DNA of 64,000 bases from Actinomycetota bacterium (GTDB lineage Bacteria > Actinomycetota > Acidimicrobiia > Acidimicrobiales > Palsa-688), in the NCBI GenBank assembly GCA_021323695.1, contig JAJPKN010000055.1, positions 1 through 64,000 of the forward strand, given 5' to 3'. The position numbers and the translations under genes were made by a program. The notes below the pieces were generated by a model. The model made no database searches. It saw only the letters and a list, made by a program, of their open reading frames with translations, and was not told where the DNA came from. Shown here one piece after another: positions 24,352 to 32,839 of the stretch; the first letter of the stretch is position 1, and every line of letters begins with the position of its first letter.

Positions 24352-25185
24352 CTAGTCCTTGGGCATCCATCGGGTGATCCAGTCCGCGGCGAGTGTGAAG
24401 AGTCTGTCGAGCACGAAAGTGTAGACCATTATCATTACAACGATAAGCGCCATACGAGCAGTATACAAGTAATCCTCTGCCATGATCAGTACGTGGCCTA
24501 GGCCGTTTTGCGCGCCGAGATATTCGCCAGCTAGGAGCAAGGCCCAGCCTATTCCGATAACAACACGTAGACCTCCTATGACCGCTGGCACGATTGCGGG
24601 TAGGATAACTGTGCGGTATATCCTGAAGCGAGCGGCGCCCAGCGTACGTGCGAGGTTAACCAATTCTGGCGGTACATTCCCAGCCGCTTCAACTGTGCTG
24701 ATAACGACAACGGAGAACACGGCGAAGGCGATGAAGGCAAGAATGCCAAAGCTGGTACCGCCCCACCAGGCAAGAAATAGTGGTACGAGGGCCATTAGGG
24801 GGATTGTCCTTACCAGGAGGACAGGTCCCTGTACGAGAAGGCGGACTAGTTTGCTCCAAGCGAGGAGAAGGCCGGCGGTTATACCGATGGCGGCGCCTAG
24901 GAGCACCCCGCCGAGCAGTCGTTCGGCGCTGACGAGGGTGTTCTGCCAGAGGGCCGCTAGGCCATGGGCGAGGGTGGTAGGTGTGCCAGGTGCGAGGAAT
25001 ACAGATAGTCCCGCGATGGCATTGAGGACGCTCAGGGGGCTGGGTAGTGCCGATGCACCGTGGATTATGTGCGCACTGTTTGTGTAGTAGGAGAGGAGCC
25101 ACCAGAACGCGAGTAGGGCGACGAGGGAGGCTATGTGGTAGGTGAGTGCGCGTCTTTGCCTATGGGGTCGGGATGTGGCTAGCAT
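24352..25185 (-). CDS. ABC transporter permease (SsuC/TauC type)
   Basis: Membrane subunit, 277 residues, of the same importer class. It has six hydrophobic segments and the EAA loop NLARTLGAARFRIYRTVILPAIVPAVIGGLRV near residue 185. It starts 2 bases after the ATPase stop, so the two are translationally coupled. It shares only family-level similarity with the second permease downstream. Confidence 0.87.
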   Translation of the reverse strand: MLATSRPHRQRRALTYHIASLVALLAFWWLLSYYTNSAHIIHGASALPSPLSVLNAIAGLSVFLAPGTPTTLAHGLAALWQNTLVSAERLLGGVLLGAAIGITAGLLLAWSKLVRLLVQGPVLLVRTIPLMALVPLFLAWWGGTSFGILAFIAFAVFSVVVISTVEAAGNVPPELVNLARTLGAARFRIYRTVILPAIVPAVIGGLRVVIGIGWALLLAGEYLGAQNGLGHVLIMAEDYLYTARMALIVVMIMVYTFVLDRLFTLAADWITRWMPKD

Positions 25186-25187
25186 CG

Positions 25188-25997
25188 CTATGGCTGTTCG
25201 GGAATGGAGGCAGGAAGTCCAGTGAGTGATAGGGGTCGCTGTTGGGTGGCGCCGTCGAGGCTTCTCCAGAGTCGCTGTTTCGCAATGGCGAACTCGGGGG
25301 ATAGCCGGAGGTCGTTGGTTCGTGGGGAGTCGAAGGTGACAGGCATGTCGGCTATGAGGCGGCCCCGTGACAGTATGAGCACTCGGTCACTAAGATAAAG
25401 AGCTTCTTCGATGTCGTGCGTGACGAAGAGCGTGGTTTTGGGAGTAGTGTGAAGTAGGGCTAAGAGTTCGTCTTGAAGTTGGCATTTTGTCACGTAGTCT
25501 AACGCCCCGTACGGTTCATCCATCAACAAGGTGGTGGGTTCATTCGCGAGGACCATAGCCAGCTGGCACCGTTTTTTCATTCCACCGGAGAGCTCCTTGG
25601 GGAAGAAGTGTGCGAAGTCTTTGAGGCCGACAACCGTGAGCCAATGTTCAGCAAGTGCACGTCGTTGTGCGCGAGGCATGCCCTTCACTTCGAGTCCGTA
25701 TTCGACGTTTTTGACGACGGACCTCCACATGAAGAGGGCGTCCTGTTGGAACACGACGCCGCGATCACTGCCAGGTCCTGTGATGGGGCGGCCGTCGAGG
25801 AGGACTCGGCCGCTGGTTGGTTGTAGCAGTCCCGCGACGACGTTTAGGAGGGTCGTCTTGCCCGAGCCAGAGAGGCCGAGAATGGCGACGAAAGTCTGAG
25901 GCGTGATATGTGCGGAGACATCCTGGAGGGCAGCGAAGGCGCCGGCGCGGCGGCGGGTAAAGCTGACGGACAAGTGCTCGATGGTTATCTCGGACAT
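25188..25997 (-). CDS. ABC transporter ATP-binding protein (SsuB/TauB type)
   Basis: Nucleotide-binding subunit of the island transporter, 269 residues. Walker A GLSGSGKTT near 41, Q-loop VVFQQDALFMWRSV, signature LSGGMKKR near 137, Walker B TTLLMDEPYGALD and switch His in VTHDIEEALYL are all present, so it should be active. ATG 25997 lies 7 bases after AAGGA with a second AGGAGG further up. First gene of the leftward six-gene operon. The upstream boundary to fucI is only about 90 bases. Confidence 0.9.
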   Translation of the reverse strand: MSEITIEHLSVSFTRRRAGAFAALQDVSAHITPQTFVAILGLSGSGKTTLLNVVAGLLQPTSGRVLLDGRPITGPGSDRGVVFQQDALFMWRSVVKNVEYGLEVKGMPRAQRRALAEHWLTVVGLKDFAHFFPKELSGGMKKRCQLAMVLANEPTTLLMDEPYGALDYVTKCQLQDELLALLHTTPKTTLFVTHDIEEALYLSDRVLILSRGRLIADMPVTFDSPRTNDLRLSPEFAIAKQRLWRSLDGATQQRPLSLTGLPASIPEQP

Positions 25998-26090
25998 CTA
26001 TGTCCTTGTCCTCCTAGCGGTTGTGCGTGGGGTGGAGTTCTGGGGGATAGTGCATGGCTGGGTACATCGAGCTTCTCCAGGGAGGTCCCG

Positions 26091-27503
26091 CTAGGTGCCC
26101 AACCGCTCGAAGTCGACGCCCAGGAACCGGCAGATGGCCTCGAGCTCGGCGGTGATGTCCCCCGGGACGGCGTGGATGTGGTTGGCGCCGAAGCGGGCCA
26201 GGAAGGTGCCCGCCGGCGCCTCCATGCGGGTGAACGCATGCGGCCAGACATAGGTGCTCTGGCGCATCAGGGACTCGTTGACGTCGTCGTCGTACACCTC
26301 GAACTGCCCCTTGGTCACCTGCATGCGGTACTGGCCGTCCGAGCGGGACAGGCGGGCGAGGGTCACTGGGCCGGGGGCAGCCAGGTGGTGCACCGCCGCC
26401 CCGCCCGCCGGGAAGTAGAACTCCTCGGGGTACAGGTGCACCCGGGCCAAGTTCTCGAAGGGGTCGTCCGAGCGGGCCGCGTACCATGTGGCGTGCTGGC
26501 CCGAGTTCTCGAGGTCCCAGATCCCCCGGTCGGGGAAATAGTGGCGCACGTCGGCGAACAGCACCGGCGTGCCCGTCACCTTGTGCATGAGCTGCATGGT
26601 GAGGGCGCCGTCCATGTCCACCTCGGTGGCGCAGATGAACGGCTCCTTGGGGCCGTCCCAGTCGTAAGGGTCGTTCAAGAAGGCCTCGGCCACGTCGGTC
26701 GTGGCGAAGTGGTTGGTCAGCTCCGGCTGGCCCTTTATGCCGCAGAAGTCGAGGTGGCCCTCGGCGATGATGTCCCTAAGGGCGTAATAGGAGCGCACCT
26801 GGCGCTCCAGCACCTCTGGGGTGAGGCGTTGGCCGTCGTAATGGACGCCAGCCGCGTGCTTCTCCAGCCATTCCCGGGCCGACTGGGCCTGGCGGGCCGG
26901 GACCAGCTCGGAGCGGCGCACCACCTCCCATTGGTCGACCTCTTCCACGTCGATGCCAAACCGCCGCATCCATTCGTCGGTCCGCCCCACCGCCGTGTAC
27001 ATGCCCATCGACCGCCCGCCGATGCGGCCGAAGGTGCAGCCCTCCAGCGACCGCACGGCGTGAGCTGCTCGCACCAGTTGCCCCAGGCGCTGGGCGACGG
27101 CCTCGTCGCCGACGTCGCCCCACAGCCGCTCGTGGTGGCGGCCGATCTGGTCCAGGCTCCCGCCCGCGGCCAGCAGGCTTACCATCCCCGGGTAGGTCGG
27201 GTCGATGTTCGAGAACAGCAGCAGGGGCCCAGCCGTGGCCCGGGCCGCGTGCACCGAGAAGTGCGGGAACGCCCACACGGGGTAGTTGAAGACGGTCAAG
27301 TCTGGCCGGAAGGAGGCCACCCGGCGGGCCTCTCGTACCGCCACCTCGTTGGACGTGATGGGCTCGGTGCCTCGTACCACCTCATAGCCCGAGGCGGTGC
27401 AGGCGGCCGCGATGCGCTCCTCGACGTCGCCCACGAACCCGGCTATGCCCTGGTGGACAAAGCCGCGGCCATCGCTGAAGCTGAGGATCCCGACGCGTGG
27501 CAT
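26091..27503 (-). CDS. fucI: L-fucose isomerase family protein
   Basis: Aldose-ketose isomerase (FucI/AraA fold), probably converting L-fucose (or D-arabinose) to the 2-ketose. The 470 residues start MPRVGILSFSDGRGFVH, carry an AHAVRSLEGCTFGRIGGRSMGMY region, and have the catalytic acid region FICATEVDMDGALTMQLMH near residue 305 and HATWYAARSDDPFENLARVHLYPEEFYFPAGG before the end. ATG 27503 is preceded by GGAGGTGAG at 3 bases; the open frame extends 30 codons further. A LacI-type half-palindrome overlaps the ribosome site. Divergent from a LacI regulator, with fucU beyond it. Confidence 0.82.
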   Translation of the reverse strand: MPRVGILSFSDGRGFVHQGIAGFVGDVEERIAAACTASGYEVVRGTEPITSNEVAVREARRVASFRPDLTVFNYPVWAFPHFSVHAARATAGPLLLFSNIDPTYPGMVSLLAAGGSLDQIGRHHERLWGDVGDEAVAQRLGQLVRAAHAVRSLEGCTFGRIGGRSMGMYTAVGRTDEWMRRFGIDVEEVDQWEVVRRSELVPARQAQSAREWLEKHAAGVHYDGQRLTPEVLERQVRSYYALRDIIAEGHLDFCGIKGQPELTNHFATTDVAEAFLNDPYDWDGPKEPFICATEVDMDGALTMQLMHKVTGTPVLFADVRHYFPDRGIWDLENSGQHATWYAARSDDPFENLARVHLYPEEFYFPAGGAAVHHLAAPGPVTLARLSRSDGQYRMQVTKGQFEVYDDDVNESLMRQSTYVWPHAFTRMEAPAGTFLARFGANHIHAVPGDITAELEAICRFLGVDFERLGT

Positions 27504-27515
27504 TGGCTCACCTCC

Positions 27516-27530
27516 GGTAAACGATTTATC
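27516..27530. promoter_or_regulatory. Secondary LacI-type operator near fucI start
   Basis: GGTAAACGATTTATC: the half sites GGTAAA and TTTATC match in 5 of 6 positions around CGA. It adjoins the fucI ribosome site, about 155 bases from the main operator, a spacing that would allow looping or a roadblock. Confidence 0.5.
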
Positions 27531-27671
27531 AGGTACTGCGCCTCTGGCCCGGGGGCTATGGGCAGGCCGAAAGGGCCAGTCTTCGTTGGGCACTTGCCCC
27601 AGCTATCCGTTGTGCCAGGGCTGCGAGCAAGCTCCGCAACCACCCTGTGCTCCCCATCCGGTTGTAGGTGG

Positions 27672-27685
27672 AGTAATCGTTTACT
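27672..27685. promoter_or_regulatory. Main LacI-type operator of the fucose module
   Basis: AGTAATCGTTTACT, an imperfect palindrome with 6 of 7 half-site matches centred on CG. It begins immediately downstream of the predicted fucI -10 box, covering the start of transcription. Confidence 0.65.
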
Positions 27686-27714
27686 AGGATAGCCGACTGA
27701 TGAGGAGCCGTCAA
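27686..27714 (-). promoter_or_regulatory. fucI promoter
   Basis: TTGACG (27714-27709), a 17-base spacer and TATCCT (27691-27686) on the minus strand. The operator follows directly. The leader to the fucI ATG would be about 175 bases. Confidence 0.65.
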
Positions 27715-27818
27715 GCCGGGCCGGCACAGCGCCCCTGGGCTGCGCCCGGCAAGCTGGCCACGGCCCAGCTCGGCCAGCTGGGGCGGTGCCCCCGGGGCGT
27801 TAGTACCCTCGGCGTAGC

Positions 27819-28862
27819 ATGACGACGATCGTCGACGTCGCCCGGGCTGCTGGAGTGTCCACCGCCACGGTGTCGCGCGTGCTCAACAAGCACCCCCACG
27901 TCGACCCCCGCCTGGCCAGCGTGGTCATGCAGGCGGTAAAGGACCTCGGCTACCAGCCAAGCCGGGTGGCCCGCAGCCTGCGCACCCGTCGCAACCGAGT
28001 GTGGGCACTGGTCATCTCCGACATCCGGACCGGGCCGTTCTTTGCCGACGTGGTACGGGGGGTGGAGGATGTCGCCTACAGCGCCGGTTACTCCCTGTTC
28101 CTCTGCAATACCGACGAAGACCCGCTGAAGGAAGCGTCTTACATAAACTTGGCCGTGGCCGAGAACGTCGGGGGAGTGGTCCTGACCCCTTCGGGGCCGC
28201 GCACTGACCTCGGTTCGCTGGCCTCCTCTGGTACCCCGGTGGTGCTGGTGGACCGGAAGCTGCCCGACCAGGGAGCCGACACGGTGGTAGTGGACAACGT
28301 CCTGGGCGCCACCCAGGCGGTGGCGCACCTGCTGGCTGGGGGCTACCAGCGAGTGGCCTGCATCACCGGCCCCCTTTCCACCACTACCGGCCTCCAGCGC
28401 TACCAAGGCTACGCCAGGACCTTGGAGCAAGCGGGCGTACCCGTCCACGACCGCTGGGTGCGGGTGGCGGACTTCCGGGAGGCCGGTGGGCGCGCCGCCA
28501 TGCAGGAGCTGCTGGCCTTGGCCGAGCCCCCCGAAGCCGTCTTCGTGGCGAATAACCTCATGACCGTGGGTGCCCTGCAGGCCATAGCCGAGGCCGGCTT
28601 GGAGGTGCCCGCGGACATGGCCGTGGTCGGCTTCGACGACGTGCCCTGGGCGTCGCTGCTCCGTCCCCCGCTCACCACCGTGGCGCAGCCCGCCTACGAC
28701 CTTGGGCTGGAGAGCGCACGCCTGCTGCTCAGCCGGCTGGAAGGCTACTCGGGGGCGGCCCGGCTGGTGACCCTCGCCCCTACCCTCAGGGTGCGCGAAA
28801 GTTCCGCTCCCAAGGCGCAGGCCACCCGCCCGGCGGTGGCGACAGGTGACCGGGACAAGTGA
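27819..28862 (+). CDS. LacI-family regulator of the fucose module
   Basis: Sugar-responsive repressor, 347 residues. The N-terminal motif TTIVDVARAAGVSTATVSRV is a textbook LacI helix-turn-helix, followed by YQPSRVARSLRTRRN (hinge) and a periplasmic-binding-like core with VVGFDDVPWASLLRPPLTTV. It is divergent to fucI and upstream of fucU, so the fucose genes are its likely targets. A TACCCT box at 27804-27809 ends 9 bases before the ATG with no Shine-Dalgarno sequence, suggesting leaderless translation. Confidence 0.9.
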   Translation: MTTIVDVARAAGVSTATVSRVLNKHPHVDPRLASVVMQAVKDLGYQPSRVARSLRTRRNRVWALVISDIRTGPFFADVVRGVEDVAYSAGYSLFLCNTDEDPLKEASYINLAVAENVGGVVLTPSGPRTDLGSLASSGTPVVLVDRKLPDQGADTVVVDNVLGATQAVAHLLAGGYQRVACITGPLSTTTGLQRYQGYARTLEQAGVPVHDRWVRVADFREAGGRAAMQELLALAEPPEAVFVANNLMTVGALQAIAEAGLEVPADMAVVGFDDVPWASLLRPPLTTVAQPAYDLGLESARLLLSRLEGYSGAARLVTLAPTLRVRESSAPKAQATRPAVATGDRDK

Positions 28863-28893
28863 CCGGCAACAAGCGACCAGGAGGTCATAGGCC

Positions 28894-29352
28894 GTGCTCA
28901 TAGGTATCGACCCACTGCTCACCCCAGAGCTGTTGTACGTGCTGGCGGCCATGGGGCACGGAGACGACCTGGTGATCGCCGACGCCAACTTCCCCGCCTA
29001 TAGCACCGCCCCCCGTACCCGCCATGGGCAGGTGCTCACCTTGCCCGGCTCGACGGCACCGGCGGCGCTGAGGGCGGTGCTTTCGCTGCTGCCGCTCGAC
29101 AACTTCGTGGACCAGCCGGTGCGCACGATGGCCGTAGAGGGCAGCCCTGATGAGATCCCGCCGGTCCAGCGGGAGCTCCAGGAGGTGGTCGACAACGCCG
29201 CCGGCCGGCACTGGCCCTTGGGGGCCCTGTCCAGGACGGGCTTCTACGAGGCGGCTGGGTCAGCCTATGCCGTGGTCATCACGGGAGAGCGGCGGCTCTA
29301 CGGGAACGTCCTCGTCAAAAAGGGCGTGGTGCCACCCGATGGGAGTGCCTGA
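28894..29352 (+). CDS. fucU: L-fucose mutarotase (RbsD/FucU family)
   Basis: Small cytoplasmic enzyme interconverting alpha and beta anomers of L-fucose, feeding the isomerase. The 152 residues show the family start LTPELLYVLAAMGHGDDLVIAD with the catalytic His in MGHGD and Asp following, the conserved QRELQEVVDNA region, and a C-terminal YAVVITGERRLYGNVLVKKGV. GTG start at 28894 with a perfect AGGAGG ribosome site. Same orientation and 31 bases behind the LacI regulator, hence one transcript. Confidence 0.9.
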   Translation: MLIGIDPLLTPELLYVLAAMGHGDDLVIADANFPAYSTAPRTRHGQVLTLPGSTAPAALRAVLSLLPLDNFVDQPVRTMAVEGSPDEIPPVQRELQEVVDNAAGRHWPLGALSRTGFYEAAGSAYAVVITGERRLYGNVLVKKGVVPPDGSA

Positions 29353-29396
29353 GCACCGGCCAACGAGCCAGTAACCCCAAGCGGCCGGCAGCCACC

Positions 29397-29439
29397 ACCG
29401 GCCAGTACCCCCAAAGGGGCATCCGCCCCAACGGCCGGT
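29397..29439. terminator. Nested hairpin after fucU
   Basis: ACCGGCC pairs with GGCCGGT and encloses a GGGGC/GCCCC hairpin. No T-tract. It lies about 45 bases after the fucU stop, so it is a candidate end for the regulator-fucU transcript. Confidence 0.4.
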
Positions 29440-29630
29440 GACCCTCGACGCCGGCAACCCGGCTGAGACCACCGTCTGCGCGGGGCCCACCGCCACCTGG
29501 GTGAAAGGTGTTCTGCCTTGGCGGGCTTGTGCCCGAGCGTAGGGCAGGGCAACGGGGGCCGTGCTTACCTGGGCCAGGGCCACCTGGGAGACGCGGTGGT
29601 TGCGGGGAGCGAGGTAGGAGGGCCGAGCAG

Positions 29631-30008
29631 ATGGCGAGCGTGGTGACGACGGCGGCGTCGGCCCAGGAAGTAGTGCGCAGGTACCTCGCCTCCCACTACC
29701 CGGCCTTGGCTGGTAGCCAGTTGTCGGTGCTCAAGCTCGAGATGGGCTGGTTGGTTGAGGCTGTCCCAGTGAAGCCCCTGGCAAGCTCTTGCGCGGCCCT
29801 CCTGGCACCCACCCTGAGCTCCTCTGCGACGCCCACCGCTGCGGCTCTTCCGGTGGGGCCGACGGCGCCGGGGGCGGAGCGCGCCGGCCCGGGAGCGAGG
29901 GTGCTCATGTTGGTGAACCGTCACGGCTTCGTGGACGAGCTGCGCCGCTCCCCACCGCGCCGGGGGGCCCAGTGGCTCAGCGCCCCAGCGCCGCCTCAGC
30001 CCCATTAG
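29631..30008 (+). CDS. Hypothetical protein
   Basis: A 125-residue protein that I do not recognise. The N-terminal half (AQEVVRRYLASHYPALAGSQ, then KLEMGWLVEAVPV) looks folded and amphipathic; a Ser/Thr/Pro-rich middle follows; VLMLVNRHGFVDEL near residue 95 looks like a beta strand and helix. ATG 29631 is preceded by AGGAGG at 9 bases, which supports a real gene. It converges with the PfkB kinase gene. No signal peptide or membrane span. Confidence 0.5.
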   Translation: MASVVTTAASAQEVVRRYLASHYPALAGSQLSVLKLEMGWLVEAVPVKPLASSCAALLAPTLSSSATPTAAALPVGPTAPGAERAGPGARVLMLVNRHGFVDELRRSPPRRGAQWLSAPAPPQPH

Positions 30009-30112
30009 GATTAGGGCTTGGCCCTGGGGGCACCCACCCGCCTGTGCCACGAGCCAGGGGACGCCCTAGCCCAAGGGGGTGGGCCGGCCCGGCCACTCCG
30101 GGCCGGGTGGGC

Positions 30113-31150
30113 TTATTGGGCCACTTGGGGGTTGGGCCTGCGGGCCGGAGGCTGCCACGAGCGCGGCAAGCGGGCCCCGTACTGCGTGACGACGGTGCGA
30201 GCCGTCCGGTGCCCGGCTTCGATGGCCTGGCGAAGGCCGCAGCCCGCAGCCCAGGCGGCCAGGAAGCCACCTGCCATGGCGTCGCCGGCCCCGGTGGTGT
30301 CGACCACTTCGGCCACCGGTGCCACCTCCACCTTGAGCAGCTCCTCGCCATCGGGCGAGTAGGCCACTGTGGGACTGGCGCCGTGCTTGACGATGACAAG
30401 GCCGGGGGCCTTGACCCGCCCCTGCGGCCAGAGGGCCTCAGCCTCCTCCTCATTGGCGAAGAAGACCTCGGGGGCAAGCCTGTCCACCAAGTCCAAGAAG
30501 CTCGAGCGGCCCACCTGCATGATCCTGGCCACATTGCCGGCGTCCAGGCTGACCAGGCCCCCCTGGCTGTCCGCCCCGCCCGGGCTGGCCGCCCCACCCG
30601 GCCCGTTGCCCGACGCGTGGGCCGGCTGGCCCGGCCCGTTACCTGGCGCTGTCGGCCCAGGGCCGGAGCGCACCATCTGGACGGCTCGCCAGGTTCCCTC
30701 GGCGGTTGGGCTGTCGAACAGGCCCTCGTAGAGGTGCAGGACCGAGACGCCAGCGAGCTGCTCAGCGGTCACGTCCTGGGCAGAGAGGGCAAAACTGGAC
30801 GTGTCGTAGGCCATGGTGCGCTGGCCGTCAGCACCAACCAGGACGACGACGGTGGCAGTGGCCCCCTTGCGGGTGACCGCCACCTCCACGCCCACCTCTT
30901 GGAGCTCATCGGCCAGCAAGCTGCCGATGGTGTCGGCCCCGGTCTGGCCCACGAAGCGTACGGCTGCCCCTTCCAATGCCGCCGTCCAAGCAACGTTGGG
31001 ACCGAAGCCGCCGGGAGCAAAGACGATCTGGGACGCGGTGCTGCCGCCCGGCACAAGCGGTGCGGCCGGCTTCACTATGACGTCTTGCACCATGCAGCCC
31101 ATCACTCCGACCAGTGGGCTTGGGCCTAGGGAGGGGAGCTCATAAAGCAT
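30113..31150 (-). CDS. PfkB-family carbohydrate kinase
   Basis: ATP-dependent sugar or nucleoside kinase, 345 residues. It has the N-terminal GGFGPNVAWTAALEGAAVRF with the PfkB signature 1 region near 48, and the C-terminal anion hole and catalytic Asp in DTTGAGDAMAGGFLAAW near 290. A Gly/Pro-rich insertion of about 38 residues (near 165-203) interrupts the middle of the fold and is unlike other family members. The frame runs on far upstream through antisense of the ABC permeases; ATG 31150 is the first sensible start. Substrate cannot be read from the sequence. Confidence 0.82.
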   Translation of the reverse strand: MLYELPSLGPSPLVGVMGCMVQDVIVKPAAPLVPGGSTASQIVFAPGGFGPNVAWTAALEGAAVRFVGQTGADTIGSLLADELQEVGVEVAVTRKGATATVVVLVGADGQRTMAYDTSSFALSAQDVTAEQLAGVSVLHLYEGLFDSPTAEGTWRAVQMVRSGPGPTAPGNGPGQPAHASGNGPGGAASPGGADSQGGLVSLDAGNVARIMQVGRSSFLDLVDRLAPEVFFANEEEAEALWPQGRVKAPGLVIVKHGASPTVAYSPDGEELLKVEVAPVAEVVDTTGAGDAMAGGFLAAWAAGCGLRQAIEAGHRTARTVVTQYGARLPRSWQPPARRPNPQVAQ

Positions 31151-31212
31151 GCCCAGAGCATACGAGCATGTCCGAGCGCAGACGCTCTGGCTGGCCGCCT
31201 TCACGGCCACGC

Positions 31213-32022
31213 TCAGGGGGTGAGCAGCTTGGTGGCTCGGCGGGTGGAAATGGCCATGGCCGCGCCAGCGAGGGCGGCCAGGTAGGCGAGGTGGCCGATG
31301 ATGTCCCAGGACGGCTGGCCCAGGCACAGCTCCCGGCACGCAGCCACTCCCTGGTACAGCGGAGCGGCCTCGACCAGCAGCTGGAGCCAGCGGGGGAACA
31401 CGGACAAGGGGTAGAAGGTGGCCGAGAACAAGAAGAGGGGCATCTGCACCAACATCACCTTGTCGAAATCGGTCCACGAGCGCATGTAGCAGGCCGACAT
31501 GAAGCCGCAGGCGGCGAAGGCGAGGCCGACCAGCACGGCGCAGGGCAGGGCGAGCAGGGCCCAGGGAGAACGGGTGCCGGAGAGGACAGCCATGGCCACC
31601 AAGAAGGCGGCGGAGTACAACGCCGAACGCACGACGGCCGAAGCCACCTCGGCCACGGCGATGTCCCGCGGGGTGAGCGGGGTGGCCACGACGCCTCGGT
31701 AGATCTTGGCCCAGTGCAGCTTGTCGAAGATGTTCGTGGTGCACTCGTAGACGGCGCCGTTCATGGCCGAGCTGGCGAGGAGGGCGGGGGCCACGAAGGC
31801 TGCGTAGGGCACCTCGGCCCCGTTCGGGCCGGGCATCTTGCCCACTAGGTGGCCGATCCCCACCCCTATGGACAGCAGGTAGAAGACTGGTTCGACAAGC
31901 CCGGTGGCCCAGACGTAGGGCACCGCCTTTTGCACCATCAGGTTGCGGCCGACAAGGGCCGCAGGCCTGGCAAAGCGTGGGGAGGCAACAGTCACGCCCA
32001 CCCGAGGTGCTGGCGAGCTCAT
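31213..32022 (-). CDS. ABC-2 type transporter permease
   Basis: Membrane subunit of an exporter (DrrB/NodJ class), 269 residues with about six hydrophobic spans. It shows the ABC-2 pattern PYAAFVAPALLASSAMNGAVYE, followed by TPLTPRDIAVAEV and MPLFLFSATFYPLSVFPRWLQ. ATG 32022 overlaps the preceding permease stop as ATGA, so both are coupled. Forms an export system with the neighbouring permease and ATPase. Confidence 0.87.
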   Translation of the reverse strand: MSSPAPRVGVTVASPRFARPAALVGRNLMVQKAVPYVWATGLVEPVFYLLSIGVGIGHLVGKMPGPNGAEVPYAAFVAPALLASSAMNGAVYECTTNIFDKLHWAKIYRGVVATPLTPRDIAVAEVASAVVRSALYSAAFLVAMAVLSGTRSPWALLALPCAVLVGLAFAACGFMSACYMRSWTDFDKVMLVQMPLFLFSATFYPLSVFPRWLQLLVEAAPLYQGVAACRELCLGQPSWDIIGHLAYLAALAGAAMAISTRRATKLLTP

Positions 32023-32810
32023 GGCGCCAGTTCCTTGCGGTAGGTGCGGGAGGCGGCCATGGAGCCGACGGCGATGACCACCACGAGGTAGGCGAGATGG
32101 CCCAGGGCCGGCCAGGCACCGAGGCTGCCCTGGTAGAGGCCCCGGGACAGTTCCACGCCGTGCCACAGGGGCAGCACGTAGGCGATGTAGCGCAGGCCGG
32201 TGGGCAGTTGCGACAGCGGGAAAAAGGTGCCCGAGAACAAAAAAAGGGGGACCATGACCAGCCTGAAGATCATGACGAAGGGCTGCTCGTGGCGGACGGT
32301 TATGGCATAGGCGATGATGGGCGCGGCGAAAGCCAGCCCCACAACCGGGCCCACCACCAGGTCCGCCGCGGCCGCAGGTGAGTGGACCGCACCGAAGGCG
32401 GCACTGACAGCGAGGTAGAAGGCCGACGCCAGCCCGACCCGGGCCGCGACCCAGGCCAGGTGCCCGGTGACGATGTCGCCCACCGACAATGGCGCCGCCA
32501 GCATGGAGCGGTAGGCACCGCTCCACCAGTTCTTGCAGCCGTACACGTCATAGGTGGAGCGGGACACTGCCACCTGCATGGCCGTGGTCACGAGCAGGGC
32601 CGGGGCCACGAAGGACAGGTAGTCCTCCCCACCCAGGCTGGCGAGGACCTGCCCACCTTTTATGAAGCTGCCCAGCCCTGCACCTATGGACGCCAGGTAC
32701 AGCACCGGCGTGAGGAACGTGGTCGAGATGTCTGAGCGCCATTGGCGGCGGAACGTCGCCCAGAAGTAGTGGAGAGGGCGGAGCCGCATGGGGACTTGCG
32801 TACCAGCCAT
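32019..32810 (-). CDS. ABC-2 type transporter permease
   Basis: Second membrane subunit of the same exporter, 263 residues, with the parallel pattern DYLSFVAPALLVTTAMQVAV, APLSVGDIVTGHLAW and VPLFLFSGTFFPLSQLPTGL. It is clearly paralogous to the downstream permease, suggesting tandem duplication and a heterodimeric channel. About 30 bases behind the ATPase gene. Confidence 0.87.
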   Translation of the reverse strand: MAGTQVPMRLRPLHYFWATFRRQWRSDISTTFLTPVLYLASIGAGLGSFIKGGQVLASLGGEDYLSFVAPALLVTTAMQVAVSRSTYDVYGCKNWWSGAYRSMLAAPLSVGDIVTGHLAWVAARVGLASAFYLAVSAAFGAVHSPAAAADLVVGPVVGLAFAAPIIAYAITVRHEQPFVMIFRLVMVPLFLFSGTFFPLSQLPTGLRYIAYVLPLWHGVELSRGLYQGSLGAWPALGHLAYLVVVIAVGSMAASRTYRKELAP

Positions 32811-32839
32811 GAGCTCAGCCCACGTGCCCGGTCAGCACC

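Noticed and set aside
25908-27692. A 594-residue plus-strand frame
   Set aside because: It mirrors fucI, which has a clear isomerase sequence, ribosome site and promoter on the other strand.
31151-32119. Upstream extension of the PfkB kinase frame
   Set aside because: The added 323 codons lie over the ABC-2 permease gene in another frame and have no kinase similarity; the kinase begins at 31150.
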